A program made the position numbers and the translations under genes. A stretch of 13,105 nt of DNA from Anaerolineales bacterium (lineage in GTDB: Bacteria; Chloroflexota; Anaerolineae; Anaerolineales; UBA4823), in assembly GCA_028687395.1 (NCBI GenBank), contig JAQUAE010000017.1, forward strand, positions 1 through 13,105, in the 5' to 3' direction. Under the pieces are notes generated by a model that was given only the letters and a program-made list of their open reading frames with translations, had not been told where the DNA came from and made no database searches. Positions 1-6,034 of this stretch are shown in pieces (the first letter of the stretch is position 1; each line of letters begins with the position of its first letter).

Positions 1-174
1 CACGCTGCCCTTAGAGATACGGACAATCAATTCCAGCCACCTTACCGGTTTGGGAAATTTCATATTAAGCCGTTCATTTTCCACTCTTTTGTATGGCTTC
101 TGGCCATCGGAGAAATTAGCGGTTTCGCAATACTGTTCATCGGCGCATTACGAACATTATTTGCGCGCCCTTAA
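1..174 (+). CDS. C-terminal fragment of an unidentified membrane protein (5' end outside window)
   Basis: Frame 1 is open from the first base of the window to a TAA at 172-174, giving 57 residues with no start codon inside the window. The end of the protein has a clearly hydrophobic stretch (about residues 24-53) containing F-V-W-L-L-A-I-G-E-I-S-G-F and then I-L-F-I-G-A-L, and finishes with a short basic tail (R-T-L-F-A-R-P). This fits a C-terminal transmembrane segment, or two short ones, followed by a cytoplasmic tail. The upstream part is polar and aromatic. The DNA here is roughly 45% GC by eye, lower than the genes that follow, so it may belong to a different block of the genome. I do not recognise the family. 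That it is a gene end rather than a chance open frame is inferred from the coherent membrane-protein composition. Confidence 0.55.
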   Translation, partial: HAALRDTDNQFQPPYRFGKFHIKPFIFHSFVWLLAIGEISGFAILFIGALRTLFARP

Positions 175-228
175 ACCGACAAATGTCAAGGAAATTTCAT
201 CGCCCCGGTTGTAAGATGAACTCAGAAA

Positions 229-426
229 ATGAGTAAGTGCAGGAGCGATGAAGAATTCCTCGTCCCGGCTGAAGCCGTAAACAACGCCAGCGAAGGCAGC
301 CTGTTCCTGTCCGATTCGCTGCGCACACTGGCGCTGCGCCTGATCTATCAAGAGGTCGATTTTCCACTCGCTCCGCCAGAGTGGCGGCCTCCCTTTCCGT
401 ATAGACCGGGTACGTTCGTTGGTTGA
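229..426 (+). pseudogene. Truncated PRC-barrel-like fragment (C-terminal half)
   Basis: This 65-codon open frame has no convincing ribosome binding site, and an in-frame stop lies just upstream at 217-219. Its residues 7-41 align without gaps to residues 45-79 of the PRC-barrel-like protein encoded at 3497-4144. By eye, 11 of 35 positions are identical, including E-x-L-V-P, V, E, F-L, T-L and Y. It then ends in a Pro/Trp-rich tail (P-P-E-W-R-P-P). In the complete protein about 44 residues precede this segment; here they are missing, and the 54 bases between the upstream gene and this frame cannot hold them. The simplest reading is the remnant of a duplicated or deleted PRC-barrel gene. It could instead be a short expressed protein or a coincidence. 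The stop at 424-426 lies 20 bases before the M50 protease gene. Confidence 0.35.
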
Positions 427-446
427 TCGAAAAGGAGTGATTAAAA

Positions 447-1574
447 ATGAGCTGGTCTATCAAACTCTTCAAAATCAAGGGCATCGACGTTAAGGTTCAC
501 CTGACCTTTTTCCTGATCCTGATCTGGGCTGCTTACCGCTGGAGCGGCAGCACCGGCGCCGGGCTGCAAGGCGCTCTATTTGGGGTCGTCGCCACGCTGC
601 TGCTCTTTGCCGCTGTCACCCTGCACGAGCTGGGGCACAGCTTCCAGGCGCTCAAGTATGGCGTGCACGTCAAGGACATCACTCTCATGCCGTTGGGCGG
701 CCTGGCTCAAATGGAAGAAATGCCGAAAAAGCCGCTCCAGGAGCTGCGCATCGCCATCGCCGGCCCACTGGTCAACTTCGCCATCGCCGCGCTCCTGGTG
801 GGGCTGGGCGCTTTGCTGCAAACCCAGTCCGTAGTCTCGCTGGGCGAACTCACCCAATCACTGGGAAAGGCCAGTTGGACGGGTATGCTGGCCTATCTGA
901 CCATGGCCAACCTGGCCCTGGGCTTGTTCAACCTGGTCCCGGCTTTTCCGATGGACGGTGGACGCGTCCTGCGGGCTCTATTGGCCATGCGCCTCGACTA
1001 CACCAAGGCGACAAGGATTGCTGCCCTGGTTGGCCAGGGCCTGGCCATGCTGATCGGTCTATGGGGCTTCATGAACGGCAGCTATACCCTGGTGTTGATC
1101 GCCATCTTCGTTTGGATGGGAGCGGGCCAGGAGAGTAAGGACGTACAAGTCAAGGACGTGTTAGGTGAGATCAGGGTTGGGCAAGCCATGACTCGTTCTC
1201 CTCATACCCTGAATGTGAACGACAGTTTGTCGAAAGCTGTGGAACTGACCCTATCCACGTCACAATCGGCCTTTCCCGTGCTGGAATGGGGCACGAATAA
1301 AGTCGTTGGCATGTTGTGCGAGCCGGGGCTGATAAAAGGATTGCAAGGCGGCCGGGCGGCTTCGCCCGTACGGGAATTCATGAAAACCACTTTCCAAACA
1401 GTGACCACAGATGAGCCCCTTTCCCAGGCGCTGCAGCGCATGGCGACAGGAAAAGTGCATGCTTTGCCTGTGCTCGACAGACAGGGACAGTTGGTCGGAT
1501 TGCTGACGGCTGACGACGTCAACGAAGCGTACCGGTTGCTTTCAGCCAGTCCAGACCTGGCGTACTCGGCTTAA
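447..1574 (+). CDS. Site-2-type M50 intramembrane zinc metalloprotease with two C-terminal CBS domains
   Basis: Encodes 375 residues. The zinc-binding motif H-E-L-G-H is at residues 60-64 inside a hydrophobic helix, with E61 as the catalytic base. The second conserved M50 signature, N-L-V-P-A-F-P-M-D-G-G-R, starts at N162 and supplies the third zinc ligand, D170. Several membrane helices occupy about residues 18-227. The soluble tail holds two CBS domains (about 243-300 and 307-363, the second with the typical A-L-P-V-L-D-x-x-G-x-L-V-G-L-L-T). This is the SpoIVFB/S2P-like group with CBS tails, which in known members cut transmembrane substrates in or near the membrane; CBS pairs usually bind adenine nucleotides, so cutting may respond to energy state (inference). 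AAAGGAG at 431-437 sits 9 bases before the ATG and fixes the start. It is the first gene of the probable stress operon and is followed after 75 bases by ftsH. The natural substrate is unknown. Confidence 0.93.
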   Translation: MSWSIKLFKIKGIDVKVHLTFFLILIWAAYRWSGSTGAGLQGALFGVVATLLLFAAVTLHELGHSFQALKYGVHVKDITLMPLGGLAQMEEMPKKPLQELRIAIAGPLVNFAIAALLVGLGALLQTQSVVSLGELTQSLGKASWTGMLAYLTMANLALGLFNLVPAFPMDGGRVLRALLAMRLDYTKATRIAALVGQGLAMLIGLWGFMNGSYTLVLIAIFVWMGAGQESKDVQVKDVLGEIRVGQAMTRSPHTLNVNDSLSKAVELTLSTSQSAFPVLEWGTNKVVGMLCEPGLIKGLQGGRAASPVREFMKTTFQTVTTDEPLSQALQRMATGKVHALPVLDRQGQLVGLLTADDVNEAYRLLSASPDLAYSA

Positions 1575-1649
1575 TGCCAACAGTAGTGTGCGAAGACAGA
1601 TAATGAATGTAGAAGTTACGCAGTTGAGCGTGAAAGTGGTGGTGCAAAA

Positions 1650-3500
1650 ATGGACGAAAAACTGAATGACAAGAAAATTAAATTTTCCATCGGCTACGTG
1701 ATCGTTGCCATCCTGATCATGACCTTGATCCAGCGCTTCATCATGGCGCCGATCTTATCGAAGCAGACTGAAATCCCCTATAGTGAATTCAAGGCAGCGC
1801 TCACGGCGGGGGAGGTCAAAAGCGTCACCGTCTCAGAGGACAGTATCACCGGGGTGATGAAGCAGGAAGACAAGGCTTTCTATACCGTTCGTGTGGAAGA
1901 TCCAGACCTGACCGAGGAGCTGGAAGCGCAAGGCGTCGAGATCAGCGGAGAGATTTCCCAGGATGGGGGCGTGTCGGCGTTGCTGGGTTGGATCCTGCCG
2001 CTGGCCGTCATGGGAGCGTTCTGGTACTACATGCTGAAACGGATGAAAGGCGGGACCGGCCTGGGCGGAGGCCTTTTCTCGTTTGGCAAGTCGAAAGCCC
2101 GCACCATCCAGGGCGAGCAGACCGGCGTGACCTTCAAAGACGTCGGCGGGGTGGGCCAGGCGGCTGTCGAATTACAGGAAGTCATCGAATTCCTCAAGAA
2201 CCCGGCCCATTTCCAGCGCCTGGGGGGCAAAATGCCCAAGGGCATCCTGTTAGTAGGGCCTCCCGGAACAGGCAAAACTTTGTTGGCACGCGCGACTGCC
2301 GGCGAGGCCGGCGTGCCCTTCTACTCCATCAGCGGCTCGGAGTTCATCGAGATGTTCGTCGGGGTGGGCGCTTCACGCGTGCGCGACCTCTTCGAGCAGG
2401 CCAAGAAGACCGCCCCCGACATCGTCTTCATCGACGAGATCGATGCCATCGGCGGAAAGCGGGCCGGGGCGGGCGCCTTCGGCGGAGCGCACGAAGAGCG
2501 CGAGCAGACCCTCAACCAGCTCCTGGCGGAGATGGACGGTTTCGAGTCGTCGCGCGGCGTGATCATCATGGCCGCCACCAACCGGCCCGAGGTGCTCGAC
2601 CCGGCCCTGTTGCGCCCAGGCCGCTTCGACCGGCAAATCGCCATTGACCTGCCCGACCTGGCCGGCCGCGAGGAGATCCTGCGCATTCACACCCGCGGTG
2701 TGACCCTGGCAGAGAACGTGGACGTGGCAACTGTCGCCCGCATCACCTCCGGGTTTTCCGGGGCTGACCTGGCCAACATCGTCAACGAGGCCGCGCTTTT
2801 GGCGGCGCGGCGCAACAAAGAAGCGGTCGAGATGAGCGACTTCGACGAAGCTATCGAACGTGTGGTAGCTGGCTCGGAGCAGCGCACCCGGGCGATGAAC
2901 GAACACGAAAAAAAGGCTGTCGCCGTCCACGAAGCCGGCCACGCCCTGGTGGCCAGCCTGTTGCCCGGCACAGACCCGGTGCACAAGGTGACTATCGTGC
3001 CGCGTGGTCGCGCTCTTGGGTACACCTGGCAGCGGCCCGCCGAGGAACGCTACCTGCTATGCGAAGGCGAGCTCGAATCCCGCCTGGCGGTGATGGTCGG
3101 AGGCAGAGTAGCCGAGGCGCTGACCTTTAACGAGGTCTCCACTGGCGCTGTCGATGACCTGGCACGCGCCACCGACCTGGCGCGGCGGATGGTCACCGAG
3201 TTTGGCATGAGCCCGGCGCTCGGACCGGTGCGCCTGGCGGGCGAGCCCCAGGCGGCTTACCTGGGCATGCAGATGGGGTTGGACGCCCGCGTCAGCCCGC
3301 AGACGGCTGCCAGCGTGGATGCCGAGACCAAGCGGATCGTCGAAGAGGCAGTAGAGCAGGCCTGGGGACTGTTAGCGTCTCATCGAGAGGCACTCGACGA
3401 GCTGGCCAGGCGCTTGTTTGAACAGGAAACTGTCACTGGAGAAGAAGTGGTCGCCATCATGGCCCAGTCTTCTCCTGCGGTTGAAAGGAGTTTCGCATGA
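1650..3500 (+). CDS. ftsH: ATP-dependent zinc metalloprotease FtsH
   Basis: Encodes 616 residues, a normal FtsH length. It is an inner-membrane AAA+ protease that extracts and degrades damaged or unassembled membrane proteins and some regulators. One membrane helix lies near residues 14-35, a short extracytoplasmic domain follows, and a second helix is at about 108-128. The AAA+ module shows Walker A G-P-P-G-T-G-K-T at 203-210, the aromatic pore loop M-F-V-G at 235-238, Walker B ending D262-E263, and arginine fingers R325 and R328 in R-P-G-R-F-D-R. The protease domain has H-E-A-G-H at 427-431; the third zinc ligand is probably D503 in S-T-G-A-V-D-D-L. All catalytic residues are present. The frame has no earlier usable start, because a stop lies at 1584-1586. 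The ribosome binding site is weak (GTGG-type), which suggests coupling to upstream translation or low output. Its 3' end overlaps the PRC-barrel gene by ATGA. Confidence 0.98.
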   Translation: MDEKLNDKKIKFSIGYVIVAILIMTLIQRFIMAPILSKQTEIPYSEFKAALTAGEVKSVTVSEDSITGVMKQEDKAFYTVRVEDPDLTEELEAQGVEISGEISQDGGVSALLGWILPLAVMGAFWYYMLKRMKGGTGLGGGLFSFGKSKARTIQGEQTGVTFKDVGGVGQAAVELQEVIEFLKNPAHFQRLGGKMPKGILLVGPPGTGKTLLARATAGEAGVPFYSISGSEFIEMFVGVGASRVRDLFEQAKKTAPDIVFIDEIDAIGGKRAGAGAFGGAHEEREQTLNQLLAEMDGFESSRGVIIMAATNRPEVLDPALLRPGRFDRQIAIDLPDLAGREEILRIHTRGVTLAENVDVATVARITSGFSGADLANIVNEAALLAARRNKEAVEMSDFDEAIERVVAGSEQRTRAMNEHEKKAVAVHEAGHALVASLLPGTDPVHKVTIVPRGRALGYTWQRPAEERYLLCEGELESRLAVMVGGRVAEALTFNEVSTGAVDDLARATDLARRMVTEFGMSPALGPVRLAGEPQAAYLGMQMGLDARVSPQTAASVDAETKRIVEEAVEQAWGLLASHREALDELARRLFEQETVTGEEVVAIMAQSSPAVERSFA

Positions 3501-4144
3501 AGAAGCAAATTGGATTAGGGCTGAAGGTGCAATGCCTGGATGGGCAGGGTGGCAAGGTCAGTAAAATCATCACCGATCCAGAGAGTCACCAGCCCACGTA
3601 TCTGGTGGTGAAACGCGGTCGATTGCATATTCGAGAGATCCTGGTGCCCGTCTCTCTGGTTGCTGAGGTGACAGAAGAAGCGGTCTTTCTCAACATGACC
3701 CGAGAGACGTTGGTAGGATTATCCGATTACGAATATACCGTTCGAAAAGGCGAATATCAGAAGCCTCTGATCGTCGGACATCCACGCCCGCGTTACCTTC
3801 ACTATCCCGCCTCCAGCAAAGGATTTATGGTTCTGAGACAGCGCAACGTCCCAGAGCGCTCAGTTGCGGTGGAGAAAGGTTTGGTAATCCTGGATTCCGA
3901 GGGTCGCGAGGCAGGCAAAGTAGAGGGGGTCATCGTGGATTCCAGGAAACGGCAGGGCAGGTATGTCCTCTTCCGACGAGTCCACGAATCGATTCCTCGA
4001 CTTATCCCATCTGATCTGGTTGATGATGTGACGCTCGAGGCGGTACAATTGCGGATTGGCAGCGAGTATGTGGAGTTGCTGCCAGTGTATACCAAACGGA
4101 CCGCTCGCCGACGGGCAAAGGAACAGGAACACCCTCTTAGGTAA
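3497..4144 (+). CDS. PRC-barrel-like protein with two tandem repeats, translationally coupled to ftsH
   Basis: Encodes 215 residues with no membrane helix or signal peptide. Two related halves can be seen. Repeat 1 is at about 5-80 (L-D-G-x-G-G-K-V, then T-Y-L-V-V, then I-L-V-P, then V-F-L). Repeat 2 is at about 122-190 (L-D-S-E-G-R-E-A-G-K-V, then R-Y-V-L-F, then L-I-P, then V-Q-L). This is the PRC-barrel beta layout, named after the photosynthetic reaction centre H subunit and RimM, where small barrels bind protein or RNA partners. The tail after residue 200 is strongly basic (R-T-A-R-R-R-A-K). The start ATG overlaps the ftsH stop (ATGA, 3497-3500), and AAGGAG at 3485-3490 lies in the ftsH end. 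This tight coupling suggests equal production with FtsH and perhaps a role as adaptor or partner (inference). The fold assignment is by pattern only. Confidence 0.72.
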   Translation: MKKQIGLGLKVQCLDGQGGKVSKIITDPESHQPTYLVVKRGRLHIREILVPVSLVAEVTEEAVFLNMTRETLVGLSDYEYTVRKGEYQKPLIVGHPRPRYLHYPASSKGFMVLRQRNVPERSVAVEKGLVILDSEGREAGKVEGVIVDSRKRQGRYVLFRRVHESIPRLIPSDLVDDVTLEAVQLRIGSEYVELLPVYTKRTARRRAKEQEHPLR

Positions 4145-4180
4145 GCATCACCCGTCATTCACCGGAAAGGAGACAGAAAC

Positions 4181-4630
4181 GTGTTTCACAGGATTTTGCT
4201 GGCAACCGATGGATCTGATAGCGCTTTGCGTGCTGCCCAGGCAGCCGGAGAATTGGCCGGTAAGTTCAACGCTGAGGTGTTGGTGATTTACGTGCTGCTG
4301 CCTGTCCCGGTTATGGAAAAAATCGCCCTCGAGACCGGCGATCAATTTTCTGGCGCTGGCAGTGTCGCCTCGATCCAGGGCTTGAGCCAGGCTGGAGAAC
4401 GCATCCTGGCGCGCACCGCCAGGGTGCTCGACCAGGCAGGCGCGCGTTACTCGGCGCGGTTGGAGCGCGGCCATCCGGCCAAGAGAGTTTGCGAGGTGGC
4501 GCAAGAAGAAAGCTATGACGCCATTTTTATCGGCCGGCAGGGAGTTGGACGCGCTGCGGCGTTATCTTGGGGCAGTGTGGCCGAGGAAATCAGCCGCTGC
4601 GCATCTTGTTCTGTGGTGATCGTCAAATAG
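4181..4630 (+). CDS. Universal stress protein (UspA family), ATP-binding type
   Basis: Encodes 149 residues, the usual size of a single-domain Usp. The N-terminus R-I-L-L-A-T-D-G-S-D-S-A is the standard first strand and loop with the nucleotide-contacting aspartate (D10). Near the C-terminus the signature G-x2-G-x9-G-S is intact: G118, G121, G131-S132, followed by the final strand C-S-V-V-I-V. Members with this motif bind ATP and act as dimers in stress survival, often as partners of transporters or kinases encoded nearby. The start is GTG at 4181, chosen because the GGAAAGGAGA Shine-Dalgarno stretch lies at 4164-4173; no better ATG exists. It lies 36 bases after the PRC-barrel gene, and its stop TAG forms part of the next gene's AGGAGG. 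The exact partner or signal cannot be told from sequence. Confidence 0.93.
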   Translation: MFHRILLATDGSDSALRAAQAAGELAGKFNAEVLVIYVLLPVPVMEKIALETGDQFSGAGSVASIQGLSQAGERILARTARVLDQAGARYSARLERGHPAKRVCEVAQEESYDAIFIGRQGVGRAAALSWGSVAEEISRCASCSVVIVK

Positions 4631-4639
4631 GAGGCAAGC

Positions 4640-5356
4640 ATGTTCGTACCTATTGGAACAGAAGAATTAAAACCTCGTCGCAGGTTCCCAGTCGTCACAG
4701 CAACTCTGGTGGCGATCAACAGCCTGGTATTTCTCTTCGAGGTATTTCTCCTGCTTTCGGGCGGTGAGCAAGCCTTGAACACTTTTATCACCGCTTTCGG
4801 GGTGATCCCTGCGGCGGTGACCAGCGGGCAGAGCTTGCTTCTCCTCTTCTTTCTCACCCCGTTTACCTCCATGTTCGTGCACGGCAGTCTGACGCACATC
4901 GGCTTTAACATGCTCTATCTGCTGGCCTTCGGCGACAACGTGGAGGATCGTCTGGGCCGGTGGCGCTTCTTGATTTTTTACCTGCTCGCGGGCTTGCTGG
5001 CGACGATCGCTCACATCCTGAGCGATCCAGCCTCCCAGGTTCCTACCGTGGGGGCCAGCGGGGCAATCGCCGGCATCCTGGCGGGATATATTCTGCTCTT
5101 CCCCAAAGGCCGGGTGCGGGTGTTCTTCTTTTTGGGGCCATTTAGCCGCACGACGCGCATCTCTGCCTTGATCTACGTCGGTTTCTGGTTCGTCACCCAA
5201 TTCTTTAGCGGGATCGCCACGCTGGGTGTAACCACGGCGGAAACCGAGGGGGTGGCTTATTGGGCTCACATCGGAGGCTTTGCTGCCGGCCTGGCGATGG
5301 GCTGGCTGTTTAGACTCATCCTTGATCGACCAAAACAAACCATAGTTTCTACATGA
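4640..5356 (+). CDS. Rhomboid family intramembrane serine protease
   Basis: Encodes 238 residues with about six to seven hydrophobic helices. The catalytic serine is S140 in G-A-S-G (138-141) and the catalytic histidine is H210 in A-H-I-G-G-F. The accessory residues that line the active site and stabilise the oxyanion in E. coli GlpG have counterparts here in H81 (V-H-G), H86 and N90 (T-H-I-G-F-N-M). The active site is therefore complete. Rhomboids cut single transmembrane helices in the membrane plane and take part in membrane protein quality control and signalling. The N-terminal tail is short, with no GlpG-like cytoplasmic domain. The AGGAGG at 4629-4634 overlaps the stop of the Usp gene, which shows tight coupling. 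With the M50 enzyme and FtsH it makes three membrane proteases in one operon. Its substrates are unknown. Confidence 0.95.
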   Translation: MFVPIGTEELKPRRRFPVVTATLVAINSLVFLFEVFLLLSGGEQALNTFITAFGVIPAAVTSGQSLLLLFFLTPFTSMFVHGSLTHIGFNMLYLLAFGDNVEDRLGRWRFLIFYLLAGLLATIAHILSDPASQVPTVGASGAIAGILAGYILLFPKGRVRVFFFLGPFSRTTRISALIYVGFWFVTQFFSGIATLGVTTAETEGVAYWAHIGGFAAGLAMGWLFRLILDRPKQTIVST

Positions 5357-5368
5357 AGGAGGTTGAAA

Positions 5369-5920
5369 ATGATCGCAATTTTATCTCGCAACTGGTGGGC
5401 TCTCGCGCTGCGCGGCCTGATAGCCATCCTTTTTGGGGTGGTCACCTTGGCCTGGCCGCGCCTAACCTTAGCGATGCTGGTCTTCTGGTTTGGCGCCTAT
5501 GTATTCCTGGATGGCGTGTTTGGGGTCATCTACGCTGTCCGAACGAGCAAACAGAAGGCGCGCTGGTGGGTATATCTTCTTGAAGGGCTGGCAGGCATCG
5601 CTGTGGGCGTGTTGACTTTCCTTCTGCCAGGCATGACCGCCTTGGTGCTCCTGTACTTTATCGCTGCCTGGATCATCATCACCGGGTTTCTCAGGATCAT
5701 TGCCGCGGTCCGCTTGCGACAGGTGATCCGGGGTGAATGGCTGCTCATCCTGAGCGGCATCCTGGCCGTGCTATACGGATTGCTCCTGTTCGCCTTTCCC
5801 GCAGCAGGCTCGGTAGCAATCGTCTGGTTGATTGCAGCCTATGCCATCATCTTCGGTATCTTGTTATTGCTGCTCGCACTGCGACTGCGCCAATCAAGAA
5901 AGTTACTTGCCCGCGCATGA
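5369..5920 (+). CDS. HdeD/DUF308 family membrane protein with three-fold internal repeat
   Basis: Encodes 183 residues, nearly all hydrophobic, arranged as six membrane helices in three hairpins. The hairpins repeat with an exact 57-residue period: G16/G73/G130, G23/G80/G137, P30/P87/P144, Y44/W101/Y158 and G49/G106/G163 all line up. This three-unit layout is characteristic of the HdeD (DUF308) family; E. coli HdeD is linked to acid resistance at high cell density, but the biochemical activity of the family is not known. The start was taken as ATG 5369, because AAGGAGG at 5356-5362 gives ideal spacing of six bases; the in-frame TTG at 5363 is too close. The Shine-Dalgarno begins on the last base of the rhomboid stop codon. 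HdeD-like genes are often found in stress islands together with FtsH and small heat-shock proteins. Confidence 0.9.
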   Translation: MIAILSRNWWALALRGLIAILFGVVTLAWPRLTLAMLVFWFGAYVFLDGVFGVIYAVRTSKQKARWWVYLLEGLAGIAVGVLTFLLPGMTALVLLYFIAAWIIITGFLRIIAAVRLRQVIRGEWLLILSGILAVLYGLLLFAFPAAGSVAIVWLIAAYAIIFGILLLLLALRLRQSRKLLARA

Positions 5921-5946
5921 ATTAAACCGAGTAGCTGAAACAGGCG

Positions 5947-5976
5947 CCCCCGGAGCATCAGCGGTTACTCCCGGGG
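5947..5976 (+). promoter_or_regulatory. GC-rich hairpin between the HdeD and ATPase genes
   Basis: CCCCCGGAG (5947-5955) pairs with CTCCCGGGG (5968-5976) with one mismatch around a 12-base loop. No T-run follows, so a classical intrinsic terminator is unlikely. It lies in the only gap over 100 bases inside the cluster. It may be a processing site, a partial terminator that lowers ATPase expression, or simply GC-rich DNA. Confidence 0.35.
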
Positions 5977-6034
5977 TGGAGCGACGATTGGCTCAGCGAG
6001 GCGGAAGGGATTTTCTTGAGGAGCTAGTGGAAAA

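Noticed and set aside
184..217. Promoter for the main operon with TGTCAA and TAAGAT boxes
   Set aside because: Spacing of 22 bases and a weak -10 match; a real operon promoter probably exists in 175-446 but I cannot point to it.
373..387. CCGCCA-GAG-TGGCGG hairpin before the M50 gene as a terminator
   Set aside because: No T-run, and it coincides with P-P-E-W-R-P-P codons of the PRC-like fragment, which explain the symmetry.
2373..2984. 203-codon - strand open frame opposite ftsH
   Set aside because: It is the antisense of the AAA+ and protease domains, whose motifs are unmistakable on the + strand; long antisense frames are common in GC-rich genes.
4667..5338. Long open frame (223 codons) on the - strand opposite the rhomboid gene
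   Set aside because: Low-complexity Q/E/R/H-rich translation without any domain, and the + strand has a complete rhomboid with all catalytic residues and a perfect Shine-Dalgarno.
5363..5368. TTG start for the HdeD gene
   Set aside because: It would follow the AAGGAGG at 5356-5362 with no spacing; ATG 5369 has optimal spacing.
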